A stretch of DNA of 64,000 bases from Paracoccaceae bacterium (GTDB lineage: Bacteria > Pseudomonadota > Alphaproteobacteria > Rhodobacterales > Rhodobacteraceae). The stretch lies in contig JAPUEK010000002.1 in NCBI GenBank assembly GCA_027492585.1, forward strand, positions 1 to 64,000, written 5' to 3'. The notes below the pieces were generated by a model. It did no database searches, was not told the origin of the DNA, and saw nothing but the letters and a program-made list of their open reading frames with translations. A program made the translations under genes and the position numbers. Positions 51,570-60,249 of this stretch are shown piece by piece (the first letter of the stretch is position 1; every line of letters begins with the position of its first letter).

Positions 51570-53192
51570 ATGCGCCCGTTTCTCGCCCTTCTAGGCCCAG
51601 CCCTTTTCTGCCTGCCCCTGCCCGCCCTTGCCGATACCCTTCTGGCCACGAGCCGGATTACCGCCGTCACCGTCTATCCCCAGGGGGCGGAGATCAGCCG
51701 GGACGTGACCTTCACCGGGACGGCGGGCGCGCATGAACTGCTCGTCACCGATCTGCCCGCCGCGACGGAGCCGTCGCTGATCCGGCTCGAAGGGGGCGAG
51801 GGGCTCGGCCTCGGCGCCTGGGCCTTGCGGACCGACCGCCTGCCACCCCGCGACGCCGCCGAAGATGGCGCGATGAAAGCCGCCAAGGCGGCGGTCGAAA
51901 CAGCCGAAGCCACCCTGCGCGCCGCCGAAGCCGCAACCGCCGCCATCCGCGCGAGGATCGAAGCGGCCGAGGCGCAGATCGCTTTCCTCGGCCGCACCGG
52001 CACCGAAGGCGCGCTGACGGCGGAGGGGCTGAAATCGCTCTCCGACACGATCGGCACGCAGGTTCTGGCCGCGCGCGAGGCGGCGCTTGCGGCGGCGGCG
52101 GATCTGCCCGCTGCCGACAAGGCGGTGGCGGAGGCGCAGGAGGCACTCGCCAAGGCCAATGCCGCCCGCGATGCGCTGTCGCAGCGGGATGAGACCTATG
52201 CGGCGCTCTCCGTTTCCGTGACCCTCGCCGCCGAAGGGCCATCGCATCTGACGATCCGCCATTTCGTCGAGGCGGCGGGCTGGCAGCCGGTCTATGACCT
52301 GCACCTGACCCGCAAGGGCGGCGTGGCGCTGACGCTCGACCGGGGTGTGCTGGTCAGCCAATCCTCGGGCGAGGATTGGGCGGGGGTGAACCTCACCCTT
52401 TCGACCGCCCAGCCCTCCACCCAGGCGGCGCCCTCGCAGCTCTGGCCGGAACTGCGCCGGATCGAGCCGCCGATGCCCATGGCAAAAGCCGGGGGCGAGA
52501 TGATGGTCGGGGCTGCCGCCCCGCAGATGGACATGGCGATGGCTGAGCCCGCCGTCACCGCTTCGGCGGCGGTGCAGGGCGATGTCGTCGTCTACCACTA
52601 TCCGAGCCCTGTCGATGTCGCCTCCGGCGTCGAGAACCTGCGGCTGGCGCTCGACCGGAAAACCCTCACCGCCGAGGTGGAGGCCCGCGCCGTTCCCCGC
52701 GCCGACCGCACCGCTTTCCTTTTGGCGAAGTTCACCAATGACACCGGCGAGATCCTGCTGCCCGGCGAGGCCTATCTGACCCGCGAAGGCACGCTTGCGG
52801 GCTCGCTCTGGCTCGACACGCTGGCGCCGGGAGCGGAGGCGGAGATCGGCTTCGGCGCCATCGAAGGCCTGCGCCTCAGCCGCGACATGCCGCTGCGTTC
52901 GCAGGGCGATCGCGGCATCCTGACCACCTCCACCCAGATCGAGGAAAAGGCGGTGCTGAAGGTCGAGAACCTGACCGACGAAACCTGGCCGGTGCGGCTT
53001 CTGGATCAGGTTCCCTATTCGGAGCAGGAGGATCTGGAGATCAGCTTCTCCGCCGATCCCGCTCCGGCGGAAACCGATGTGGACGGTCAGCGCGGCATCC
53101 TCGCCTGGAAATTCGACATCGCGCCGGGGGAGAAGAAGGAGATCACGCTCGACAGCCTGATGCGCTGGCCGGAGGGGATGGAGCTGCGCTGA
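51570..53192 (+). CDS. Secreted DUF4139 (mucoidy-inhibitor-like) protein
   Basis: A 540-residue protein with a signal peptide (FLALLGPALFCLPLPALA). Residues 30-60 hold ITAVTVYPQGAEISRDV, the start of DUF4140. An Ala-rich coiled coil covers about 100-190. The DUF4139 domain follows (HFVEAAGWQPVYDLHL, GVLVSQSSGEDWAGVNLTLSTAQP, LEVENLTDETWPVRLLDQVPYSE-type block, ILAWKFDIAPGEKKEITL). Such proteins are called MuiA-like after a Streptomyces/ascomycete-related family, with no known activity. The GGAGGAG site before the ATG is strong. It is convergent with dxs across copy G of the repeat. Confidence 0.88.
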   Translation: MRPFLALLGPALFCLPLPALADTLLATSRITAVTVYPQGAEISRDVTFTGTAGAHELLVTDLPAATEPSLIRLEGGEGLGLGAWALRTDRLPPRDAAEDGAMKAAKAAVETAEATLRAAEAATAAIRARIEAAEAQIAFLGRTGTEGALTAEGLKSLSDTIGTQVLAAREAALAAAADLPAADKAVAEAQEALAKANAARDALSQRDETYAALSVSVTLAAEGPSHLTIRHFVEAAGWQPVYDLHLTRKGGVALTLDRGVLVSQSSGEDWAGVNLTLSTAQPSTQAAPSQLWPELRRIEPPMPMAKAGGEMMVGAAAPQMDMAMAEPAVTASAAVQGDVVVYHYPSPVDVASGVENLRLALDRKTLTAEVEARAVPRADRTAFLLAKFTNDTGEILLPGEAYLTREGTLAGSLWLDTLAPGAEAEIGFGAIEGLRLSRDMPLRSQGDRGILTTSTQIEEKAVLKVENLTDETWPVRLLDQVPYSEQEDLEISFSADPAPAETDVDGQRGILAWKFDIAPGEKKEITLDSLMRWPEGMELR

Positions 53193-53222
53193 CCTGACAC
53201 GCGGCGTTCCCGGCGGGCCTGA

Positions 53223-53297
53223 GCCTCCGGCGGGGATATTTGAGCCAGTATGAAAGGGCTTTCTTCTCTTCTCAAATATCCCCCGCGGAGCGTTCCG
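53223..53297. repeat. Bipartite intergenic repeat, copy G (inverted relative to copy B)
   Basis: Two opposed GGATATTT cores joined by TATGAAAGGGCTTTCTTC. Its reverse complement is about 93% identical to 4023-4096. It lies between the convergent DUF4139 and dxs genes, the same setting as copy B. Confidence 0.75.
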
Positions 53298-53332
53298 AAA
53301 GCGCCGCTGCGGGGCGGGGCAGGAGGGCGCGC

Positions 53333-55252
53333 TCAGGCCCCCGCCCGCAGGGGCAGGCTTGCGACGCCCAGCACCTCCAGCACCTTCGCCTCGATCTGCG
53401 GCGCATCCATGCCGGCGCTGCGGTACATCGCTTCGGGGCTGGCGTGGTCGATGAAGGTGTCGGGCAGCACCATGGAGCGGAATTTGAGGCCGCGGTCGAA
53501 GAGGCCTTCCTCGGCCAGAAGCTGCGCCACATGGGAGCCGAAGCCGCCGACGGCACCTTCCTCGATGGTGATCAGCGCCTCATGGTGGCCGGCGAGTTGC
53601 AGGATCAGATCGCGGTCGAGCGGTTTGGCAAAGCGCGCATCGGCGACGGTCGGGGGCAGGCCGCGGGCAGTCAGCGCCTCGGCGGCTTTGAGGACTTCGG
53701 GCAGGCGGGTACCGAAGGACAGGATCGCCACGCGCCCGCCCTCGCGGATCATCCGGCCGCGCCCGATCTCCAGCTGCTGACCGCGCACCGGCATCTCCAC
53801 CCCGGAGCCTTCGCCGCGCGGATAGCGGAAGGCGATGGGGCCGTCGTCATGCGCCGCCGCCGTCGCGACCATGTGGACAAGCTCCGCCTCATCCGCCGCC
53901 GCCATTACGACGATGCCCGGCAGGTTCGCCAGAAAGGCAACGTCGAAGCTGCCGGCATGGGTCGCCCCATCGGCCCCGACCAGCCCGGCCCGGTCGATGG
54001 CAAAGCGCACCGGCAGCCGCTGGATCGCCACGTCATGCACGACCTGATCGTAGCCGCGCTGCAGGAAGGTCGAATAGATCGCGCAGAAGGGTTTCATCCC
54101 GCCGGCCGCCAGCCCGGCGGAGAAGGTCACGCCGTGCTGTTCGGCGATGCCCACATCGAAGGTCCGGCGCGGAAAGCGCTTGCCGAAGAGATCGAGCCCG
54201 GTGCCATCCGGCATTGCCGCCGTCACCGCCACGATGCGCTCATCCGCCTCCGCCTCGCGGATCAGGCTTTCGGCGAAGACCTTGGTGAAGGAGGGCGCGT
54301 TGGAGGGGGCTTTCTTCTGCTCCCCGGTCAGCACGTCGAACTTCGCCCGCGCATGGCCGCGGTCGGCGGCGTTTTCGGCCGGGGCATAGCCCTTGCCCTT
54401 CTTCGTCAGCACATGGATCAGCATCGGCCCGGTCGCCCGCGCCTTGGCGGTCCGCAGGACCGGCAGAAGCTGGTCGAGGTCGTGGCCGTCGATGGGGCCG
54501 ACATAGGAAAAGCCCAGCTCCTCGAAGAACGTGCCACCGACGGCCATGCCTTTCAGCATCTCCTTCGCGCGGCGCGCGCCTTCCTGGAACGGTTCCGGCA
54601 GCAGCGAGACCACGCCCTTCGCCGCCGATTTCAGGTCGTTGAAGGGTTGGCCCGCGTAGATCCGGCTCAGATAGGCGGAGAAGGCCCCGACCGGCGGCGC
54701 GATCGACATCTCGTTGTCGTTGAGGATCACGAAGAGCCGCTTCTTCAGCGCCCCGGCGTTGTTCATCGCCTCGAAGGCCATGCCCGCCGACATCGACCCG
54801 TCGCCGATCACCGCAATCGCATCGCCGGGATCGCCGCCGAGATCCGCCGCCATGGCAAAGCCGAGCGCCGCCGAGATCGAGGTGGAGCTGTGCGCCGCGC
54901 CGAATGGGTCATAGGGGCTTTCGGAGCGTTTGGTGAAGCCCGACAGCCCCCCCTCCATCCGCAGCGAGCGGATGCGGTCGCGCCGCCCGGTCAGGATCTT
55001 GTGCGGATAGCATTGATGGCCGACATCCCAGATCAGCTTGTCGCGCGGCGTGTCGAAGACGGCATGGAGCGCGACGGTCAGCTCCACCACGCCGAGGCCC
55101 GCGCCGAGATGGCCGCCCGTGACCGAGACCGCCGAGATCGTCTCGGCGCGCAGCTCATCGGCAAGCTGGCGCAGCTCGCGGTCGTTCAGCGCCTTCAGGT
55201 CGGAAGGCAGCTTCACCCGGTCCAGCATCGGGGTGTGGGGAAGGTCGGCCAT
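53333..55252 (-). CDS. dxs: 1-deoxy-D-xylulose-5-phosphate synthase
   Basis: A 639-residue thiamine-diphosphate enzyme joining pyruvate and glyceraldehyde 3-phosphate, the first step of the MEP isoprenoid pathway. Seen: [54 protein letters not shown] (ThDP-binding), [14 protein letters not shown], the transketolase-type central part with [17 protein letters not shown], and the C-terminal [16 protein letters not shown]. Size is standard. It lies 12 bases after ispA on the same strand, so the isoprenoid genes form an operon. In photosynthetic Rhodobacteraceae this supplies carotenoid and quinone precursors. Confidence 0.97.
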   Translation of the reverse strand: MADLPHTPMLDRVKLPSDLKALNDRELRQLADELRAETISAVSVTGGHLGAGLGVVELTVALHAVFDTPRDKLIWDVGHQCYPHKILTGRRDRIRSLRMEGGLSGFTKRSESPYDPFGAAHSSTSISAALGFAMAADLGGDPGDAIAVIGDGSMSAGMAFEAMNNAGALKKRLFVILNDNEMSIAPPVGAFSAYLSRIYAGQPFNDLKSAAKGVVSLLPEPFQEGARRAKEMLKGMAVGGTFFEELGFSYVGPIDGHDLDQLLPVLRTAKARATGPMLIHVLTKKGKGYAPAENAADRGHARAKFDVLTGEQKKAPSNAPSFTKVFAESLIREAEADERIVAVTAAMPDGTGLDLFGKRFPRRTFDVGIAEQHGVTFSAGLAAGGMKPFCAIYSTFLQRGYDQVVHDVAIQRLPVRFAIDRAGLVGADGATHAGSFDVAFLANLPGIVVMAAADEAELVHMVATAAAHDDGPIAFRYPRGEGSGVEMPVRGQQLEIGRGRMIREGGRVAILSFGTRLPEVLKAAEALTARGLPPTVADARFAKPLDRDLILQLAGHHEALITIEEGAVGGFGSHVAQLLAEEGLFDRGLKFRSMVLPDTFIDHASPEAMYRSAGMDAPQIEAKVLEVLGVASLPLRAGA

Positions 55253-55264
55253 ATCCGCTCCGTT

Positions 55265-56134
55265 TCAGCTTTCGCGCGAGATAGTGAACCGCGCGGCGGC
55301 GATCAAGTTCGTTGCTGCCGCACCATAGGGGGAAAGATGCGCCTCCGCCTCCTCTACCAGTGCCGCAGCCTGCGCCTGGGCGCCTTCCAGCCCGAGGAGG
55401 GAGACGAAGGTGGCCTTGCCCGCCTCGGCATCCTTCTGGAGCCGCTTTCCGGCCTTCGTCGCATCCCCGGTCACATCCAGAATGTCATCGGCGATCTGGA
55501 AGGCGAGGCCGAGGGCGCGGGCATAGGCGCGCAGGGGGGCCGGGTCCGCCCCGGCGATCAGCGCCCCCGCCTCCGCCGAAAAGCGGATGAGAGCGCCGGT
55601 CTTGCCGGCTTGCAGCGCGGTGATCTCGGCCAAGGTCAGGGGGGCCGCCGCCGTCTCCGCCGCGATGTCGAGAGCTTGGCCCAGCACCATGCCTTCGGCG
55701 CCGGAGGCTTTGGCGAGGCCCTGCACAAGCGCCATCCGCACCTCGGCCGGGCCAAGGGAAGGGTCGCACAGCAGCTCGAAGGCCAGCGTCTGAAGCGCAT
55801 CTCCCGCCAGAACCGCGGTCGCCTCATCCCATTTCACATGGACGGTGGGCAGGCCGCGGCGCAGCGTGTCGTCGTCCATCGCGGGCAGATCGTCATGGAC
55901 CAGCGAATAGGCGTGCAGCGCCTCGACCGCCGCTGCGGCGGCAATCGCGCGACGCTCGGGCAGGCCGTGCATCCGGGCGCCTTCCAGCACCAGAAAGCCG
56001 CGCAGCCGTTTGCCGCCCTGCACCGCATAGCGCATGGCATGGATCACCGGCTGATCGGCAAGACCGGCAAGCGCCGCGTCGAGCCGCTGCTGGATCAGCG
56101 CGGCATCGGCGGCCAGACGGGCGGGGAAAGTCAC
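55265..56134 (-). CDS. ispA: Polyprenyl (farnesyl/geranylgeranyl) diphosphate synthase
   Basis: A 289-residue prenyltransferase condensing isopentenyl units. The two Asp-rich motifs are present: LVHDDLPAMDDDTLRRG (first) and AFQIADDILDVTGDATKAGKRLQKD (second), plus GKRLRGFLVLEGARM. The spacing of aromatic residues before the first motif would decide farnesyl versus geranylgeranyl; I read LHAYSLVHDD, as in IspA-type farnesyl synthases. The start is GTG overlapping the xseB TGA (GTGA); the longer reading upstream belongs to xseB in another frame. Confidence 0.95.
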   Translation of the reverse strand: MTFPARLAADAALIQQRLDAALAGLADQPVIHAMRYAVQGGKRLRGFLVLEGARMHGLPERRAIAAAAAVEALHAYSLVHDDLPAMDDDTLRRGLPTVHVKWDEATAVLAGDALQTLAFELLCDPSLGPAEVRMALVQGLAKASGAEGMVLGQALDIAAETAAAPLTLAEITALQAGKTGALIRFSAEAGALIAGADPAPLRAYARALGLAFQIADDILDVTGDATKAGKRLQKDAEAGKATFVSLLGLEGAQAQAAALVEEAEAHLSPYGAAATNLIAAARFTISRES

Positions 56135-56370
56135 ATCCCCTCCACCGGGGTCGTGCCGGTCGCGCGGCCTTCCTGGACGCGGATGAGTTCGACCTTCTCC
56201 TCCGCCTCCTTCAGCTTGCCCGCGCAATGGGCCTTGAGCGCCGCGCCGCGCTCATACAGCGCGATGCTCTGCTCAAGCGCCACTTCGCCGCGTTCCAACT
56301 GGCTGACCACGGCCTCCAAAGCCGCCATCGCCTCTTCAAAGCTCATTTCGGCGACAGGTTTCTCGCTCAT
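56131..56370 (-). CDS. xseB: Exodeoxyribonuclease VII small subunit
   Basis: A 79-residue protein with the family core MSFEEAMAALEAVVSQLERGEVALEQSIALYERGAALKAHCAGKLKEAEEKVELI. It associates with XseA (not in this window) to form exonuclease VII. Its ATG overlaps the TGA of the histone-deacetylase-like gene (ATGA), and its TGA overlaps the ispA GTG. The tight order HDAC-xseB-ispA-dxs is typical of alphaproteobacteria. Confidence 0.96.
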   Translation of the reverse strand: MSEKPVAEMSFEEAMAALEAVVSQLERGEVALEQSIALYERGAALKAHCAGKLKEAEEKVELIRVQEGRATGTTPVEGM

Positions 56371-57293
56371 CGGCCCCGTTCCTCCAACACGCCCACATGC
56401 GCCGCGACCGAGGCCGCGAGTGCTGCAAGATCATAGCCGCCCTCAAGGCAGGATACCACCCGCCCCCCGGCATGTTCCTCGGCAAGATCGCAGATCCGTG
56501 CGGTGAGCCAGCGGAAATCCTCCGCTTGCCACCGCAGGCTGGCAAGCGGGTCGTCCGCATGGGCATCGAAGCCGGCGGAGATCAGGATGAGTTCGGGTTT
56601 CCAGGCGGCAAGGGCGGGGAAGATCTGCGCCTCATAGCCCGCCCGCATCGCCTCACCCCCCGATCCGCCCTTCAGCGGCAGGTTGAGGATCTGGTCCTGC
56701 GCGCCTTTCTCCGAAGGGCGCCCGGTGCCGGGATAGAGCGGCATCTCGTGGGAGGAGGCGAAGAAGCAGCGGCTTTCCTCCCAGAGAAGGTCCTGCGTGC
56801 CATTGCCGTGATGCACGTCGAAATCGACGATGGCGATGCGCGAAAGCCCGTGGTGATCAAGCGCCCGCTTGGCGGCGATGGCGACGGTGCCGAAGAGGCA
56901 AAAGCCCATGGCCGTCGCGGTTTCGGCATGGTGACCCGGCGGACGGGCGGCAACGAAAGCGTTTTTCACCTCTCCGGCGATCACCGCATCGACAGCGGCC
57001 CCGGCCCCGCCGACAGCGCGCAGGGCAGCCTCCAGCGTGCCGGGGGACAGCCAGGTGTCGCCGTCAAGCTGCGCCCATCCGGTTTCCGGCACGGCGGCTT
57101 TCACCCGCCGCAGCCAGCCGCCGGGATGGCAGCGCAGCACCTCGGCCTCCTCCGCCAGGGGCGCAAGGCGGCGGTCGAGCGGCAGGCCCGCCAGCCCCGC
57201 CTCCACCGCTGCCAGACGGGCGACCTGTTCAGGGTGGCCGGGCGGCGTCACATGGCCGCGAAAGGCCGGATGACTGTAAAGCGCGGTTGCCAA
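56367..57293 (-). CDS. Histone deacetylase family protein (acetoin utilisation/acetylpolyamine amidohydrolase-like)
   Basis: A 308-residue zinc amidohydrolase. The signature is intact: HPAFRGHVTPPGHPEQVARLAAVEAGL, FVAARPPGHHAETATAMGFCLFG, IVDFDVHHGNGTQDLLWEE (metal-binding Asp and His), PLYPGTGRPSEKG, and LISAGFDAHADDPLASL. The start codon must be TTG at 57293 because an in-frame stop lies two codons upstream and the next alternative would cut into the HPAFRGH motif. The substrate (acetylpolyamine or acetyl-lysine) is not known. Its start is three bases after the stop of the secreted-protein gene upstream. Confidence 0.94.
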   Translation of the reverse strand: MATALYSHPAFRGHVTPPGHPEQVARLAAVEAGLAGLPLDRRLAPLAEEAEVLRCHPGGWLRRVKAAVPETGWAQLDGDTWLSPGTLEAALRAVGGAGAAVDAVIAGEVKNAFVAARPPGHHAETATAMGFCLFGTVAIAAKRALDHHGLSRIAIVDFDVHHGNGTQDLLWEESRCFFASSHEMPLYPGTGRPSEKGAQDQILNLPLKGGSGGEAMRAGYEAQIFPALAAWKPELILISAGFDAHADDPLASLRWQAEDFRWLTARICDLAEEHAGGRVVSCLEGGYDLAALAASVAAHVGVLEERGR

Positions 57294-57296
57294 GCC

Positions 57297-57788
57297 TCAG
57301 CCCTGCTGGTCCTGGCAGGCGATGGTCTCGGTGATCGCCTTGTCGGAGCCGGAGAGGTCGATGGACATGACATCCGCGCCGTCGTGCTGAAGGATCATCG
57401 TGTTGCGCGCGGCAAGATCGGTCAGGAAATCCACGCTGTCGAAGGTGATGACCACGCCCGGAACCTCCGACAGATGCAGGCCCTTGGCCTCGCCGTCATA
57501 TTTCTGATCGTCGAGCAGGAAGCTGATCGGATAGGAGGTGCCATCCTCGATCTCCCCCCAGCCGTCATTGAAGGCCGCGACATAGCCATTGCCGGCGTTG
57601 CGGTCAAAGCCGATGCGGACGGTCGAGCCGTCCTCGAAATCCGAGGTGAGCAGGCAGCCGTTGCCAAGGCTCGGATCTATGACGACGGCCCAACCCCCGG
57701 CTTGGCTGTAAGGGACCAGATCCTGGGCAAGAGCAGCGCCTGCAAAGAGGCCCGCCGCGAGGCTCAGGCAGAGGGTCGTCCGCACCAT
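57297..57788 (-). CDS. Secreted protein of unknown function
   Basis: A 163-residue protein with a signal peptide (TTLCLSLAAGLFAGAALAQ). The mature part is beta-rich: WAVVIDPSLGNGCLLTSDFEDGSTVRIGFDRNAGNGYVAAFNDGW, then KGLHLSEVPGVVITFDSVDFL and a final ITETIACQDQQG. The two Cys may pair. I have seen similar small proteins only as hypotheticals in this family. It is the first gene of the HDAC-xseB-ispA-dxs operon by spacing (3 bases). It may belong to that operon by position only. Confidence 0.82.
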   Translation of the reverse strand: MVRTTLCLSLAAGLFAGAALAQDLVPYSQAGGWAVVIDPSLGNGCLLTSDFEDGSTVRIGFDRNAGNGYVAAFNDGWGEIEDGTSYPISFLLDDQKYDGEAKGLHLSEVPGVVITFDSVDFLTDLAARNTMILQHDGADVMSIDLSGSDKAITETIACQDQQG

Positions 57789-57894
57789 GTCATGCTCCTT
57801 CAGGTTGACGGTCCGGTGCTAGCACCCTTTTTGCGTCACGCGGTAGGAAATTCGCTGAAAATGGGTTTCGGTGGCTGGCGCTGCGCCGGTTGCA

Positions 57895-57967
57895 GGCGCC
57901 GGAGGGGTTTTGCACCCCTCCGGACCTCCCCGCAGGATATTTATGCACAGTGGATAGGGGGAGGGAG
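57895..57967 (+). repeat. Intergenic GGATATTT repeat, copy H
   Basis: Hairpin arms CCGGAGGGG (57899-57907) and CCCCTCCGG (57915-57923), loop TTTTGCA, then CCCCGCAGGATATTT and ATGCACAGTGGAT. It is almost identical over its whole length to copy D (38177-38250). It lies next to the 3' end of the response-regulator gene. Confidence 0.78.
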
Positions 57968-57975
57968 CAGCGGAA

Positions 57976-58680
57976 CTAGTCCGGTTGCAGCATGTAGCCT
58001 TCGCCGCGCACGGTCTGGAGATAGCGGGGGACCTTCGGGTCTTCCTCGATCTTGCGGCGCAGGCGGGTGATCTGGACATCGACGGCGCGCTCCTGCCCGC
58101 CGCCTTCCTCGCGCGGCATGTCGCCGGCAAGCTTTTCGCGGGGCAGGGGGATGCCCGGCTGTGCGGCGAAGATCCGCATGAGCTGCGCCTCGGTGGAGGT
58201 CAGCCGCACCGGCTCCGCCCCGCGCCACAACTCGCCCCGGTCCATGTCGTAGCGCACCGCGCCGAGGTGCAGCATCTTCGGCACCGCCGCGCCTTCGGGC
58301 TTCGTTTGCGGGATGCGCCGCAGGATGGCGTTGATCCGCAACAGCAGTTCCTTCGGCTCGAAGGGCTTCACGAGGTAATCATCCGCACCCGCCTCCAGCC
58401 CCTCGATGCGGTTCACCGTTTCACCGCGCGCGGTGAGCAGCAGGATCGGCAGGCCCAGGCTCTGGCGCAGGAAGCGCGTCAGGCTGATGCCATCCTCCCC
58501 CGGCATCATCACGTCGAGGATCAGCATGTCGAAGTCGAGCCCGAGCAGGAGCCGCCGCGCCTGCGCCGCATCCCGCGCGACCGAAACCAGAAAGCCGTTG
58601 CGGATGAGGAATTTCTGCAGAAGGCCGCGGATGCGCTCGTCATCGTCCACGACCAGAAGATGTGCCTGCGTCTCGGTCAT
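57976..58680 (-). CDS. petR: OmpR-family response regulator, PetR-like
   Basis: A 234-residue two-domain regulator. The receiver domain has DDDER at residues 13-17, LDVMMPGEDG with the phosphorylated Asp, TARGE and VKPFEP with the conserved Lys. A winged-helix DNA-binding domain follows (LTSTEAQLMRIFAAQPG; RAVDVQITRLRRKIEEDP; VRGEGYML). No histidine kinase gene is adjacent. Partner MarR gene upstream overlaps by four bases (ATGA). In Rhodobacter capsulatus petP (MarR type) and petR (OmpR type) form such a pair near petABC; the symbol is given by that similarity only. The petABC genes are not in this window. Confidence 0.88.
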   Translation of the reverse strand: MTETQAHLLVVDDDERIRGLLQKFLIRNGFLVSVARDAAQARRLLLGLDFDMLILDVMMPGEDGISLTRFLRQSLGLPILLLTARGETVNRIEGLEAGADDYLVKPFEPKELLLRINAILRRIPQTKPEGAAVPKMLHLGAVRYDMDRGELWRGAEPVRLTSTEAQLMRIFAAQPGIPLPREKLAGDMPREEGGGQERAVDVQITRLRRKIEEDPKVPRYLQTVRGEGYMLQPD

Positions 58681-59177
58681 GCCCCGCCCTCTTTCATGCC
58701 TTGATACTGCCGACGCATCTCAGGGTCCATCATCGCCTCAAGGACGGTGCGGAAGCCCTGCACCGCCTGCGGCCCCGCCGCACGGTAGGCCGCCCGCATC
58801 CGCGCCCGCTGCGCGTCCGAGAGCGCACGCTCCAGCTCCGAGCCTTTCGGGGTCAGGTAGAGATTGCGTTCCCGCTTGTCCTTGCGGCCGACGCGCGCCT
58901 CCACCAGCCCGTCGTCGAAAAGCGTCCGCAGCACCCGGTTCAGGGACTGCTTCGTCACGCCGAGGATGGCCAGCAGATTGCCCACGGTGGTCCCCGGCGC
59001 CCGATGGATGAAATGGATCGCCCGATGATGGGCGCGGCCGTAATCCATGCCTTCCAGAATCCGGTCGGGATCGGCGGTAAAGCCGCGATAGGCGAAGAAC
59101 ATCGCCTCGATCCCCTTGCGGAGTTGCTCGTCTGTCAGGAACAGCAGGCTTTCGCCGCCGGTGGTCGTTTCGGCCAT
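58677..59177 (-). CDS. petP: MarR-family transcriptional regulator, PetP-like
   Basis: A 166-residue winged-helix regulator. The DNA-binding part is clear: GRAHHRAIHFIHRAPGTTVGNLLAILGVTKQSLNRVLRTLFDDGLVEARVGRKDKRERNLYLTPKG. It overlaps the response-regulator gene, so the two are made together. The ATG at 59177 follows GGGAGAG; longer readings upstream run into the divergent promoter region. It is divergent from ilvE across 139 bases with two identical 14-base boxes. Identification with PetP rests on the partner gene. Confidence 0.88.
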   Translation of the reverse strand: MAETTTGGESLLFLTDEQLRKGIEAMFFAYRGFTADPDRILEGMDYGRAHHRAIHFIHRAPGTTVGNLLAILGVTKQSLNRVLRTLFDDGLVEARVGRKDKRERNLYLTPKGSELERALSDAQRARMRAAYRAAGPQAVQGFRTVLEAMMDPEMRRQYQGMKEGGA

Positions 59178-59251
59178 GGGTCTCTCCCTCTGCCGTGAAT
59201 TTACGTCAGCCTTGTTGACATTCCAAGACATAACCTTTAGGTCGATGACGT

Positions 59252-59297
59252 TTTGGCGCAATATTATGTCCGACGTGGGCGGATTTGGCGCAATATT
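59252..59297. promoter_or_regulatory. Two identical 14-base boxes between the petP-like gene and ilvE
   Basis: TTTGGCGCAATATT occurs at 59252-59265 and again at 59284-59297, exactly 32 bases apart (about three helical turns), between divergent genes. Direct repeats in helical phase are typical of binding sites for one regulator. The MarR-type or OmpR-type product next door, or an Lrp-type regulator of ilvE, are candidates. Confidence 0.6.
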
Positions 59298-59316
59298 CGG
59301 AAAACGGGAGGCTGCA

Positions 59317-60183
59317 ATGGCAGGTTATGACGATCGGGATGGGGTCATCTGGATGGATGGCAAGCTGGTGGAATGGCGGGAGGCGAAGGTCCATATCCTG
59401 ACCCATGCGCTGCACTATGCCTCCTCGGTGTTCGAGGGGGAGCGCTGCTACAACGGCAAGATCTTCAAATCCACCGAACATTCGGAGCGCCTGCGCCGTT
59501 CGGGCGAACTTCTCGACATGCCGGTTCCCTATTCTGTGGCCGAAATCAATGCCGCCAAGGAAGCGGTGCTGAAAGCCAATGGACTGACCGATGCCTATGT
59601 CCGCGCGCTCGCCTTCCGCGGCGCGGGGGAGGAGATGGGCGTGGCCAGCCTCGGCAATCCGGTGCGGATGGCGGTGGCCTGCTGGACCTGGGGCGCCTAT
59701 TACGGGGACGCCAAGTTCAAGGGTGCCAAGCTCGACATTTCCAAATGGAAGCGCCCCTCGCCCGAGACGATCCCTTCGGCGGCCAAGGCCTCGGGTCTCT
59801 ACATGATCTGCACCATGTCCAAACACGCGGCCATGGCCAAGGGCTGCTCGGATGCGATGATGTTCGACTATCGCGGCTATGTGGCCGAGGCGACCGGGGC
59901 GAACATCTTCTTCGTCAAGGATGGAGAGGTCCATACGCCGCTGCCCGATGCCTTCCTGAACGGCATCACCCGCCAGACGGTGATCGGGATGCTCAAGGAC
60001 ATGAAGATCAAGGTCCATGAGCGCCATATCCTGCCGGAGGAGCTGGAGGGCTTCGAACAATGCTGGCTGACCGGCACGGCGGCGGAAGTGACCCCGGTGG
60101 GCCAGATCGGCGACTATACTTTCGAGGTCGGGGAGCTGACGAAGCGGGTAGCCACCGATTACGAAAAGCTCGTCCGGGCTTGA
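59317..60183 (+). CDS. ilvE: Branched-chain amino acid aminotransferase
   Basis: A 288-residue class IV PLP enzyme that transfers the amino group between glutamate and the 2-oxo acids of leucine, isoleucine and valine. Seen: WMDGKLVEWREAKVHILTHALHYASSVFEGERCY, LRRSGELLDMPVPYS, and AVACWTWGAYYGDAKFKGAKLDISKWKRPSPETIPSAAKASGLYMICTMSKHAAMAKGCSDAMMFDYRGYVAEATGANIFFVKDGE in sequence order, with the PLP-contact Glu in EATGANIF. The GGGAGG site before the ATG at 59317 sets the start. It is divergent from the petP-like gene. Confidence 0.96.
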   Translation: MAGYDDRDGVIWMDGKLVEWREAKVHILTHALHYASSVFEGERCYNGKIFKSTEHSERLRRSGELLDMPVPYSVAEINAAKEAVLKANGLTDAYVRALAFRGAGEEMGVASLGNPVRMAVACWTWGAYYGDAKFKGAKLDISKWKRPSPETIPSAAKASGLYMICTMSKHAAMAKGCSDAMMFDYRGYVAEATGANIFFVKDGEVHTPLPDAFLNGITRQTVIGMLKDMKIKVHERHILPEELEGFEQCWLTGTAAEVTPVGQIGDYTFEVGELTKRVATDYEKLVRA

Positions 60184-60249
60184 TCCGGGGGAAGAAAAGG
60201 AAAGGCGGGGCGCTTGCCCCGCCTTGCGCATGTCCGGAAGCGCAGCCGC

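Noticed and set aside
50273-51736. 487-codon plus-strand frame opposite the aminotransferase
   Set aside because: Antisense to a gene with all PLP-enzyme motifs; no domain and no ribosome site.
53240-56506. 1088-codon plus-strand frame opposite dxs, ispA and xseB
   Set aside because: Antisense shadow of conserved genes; composition is unlike a real protein and no motif is visible.
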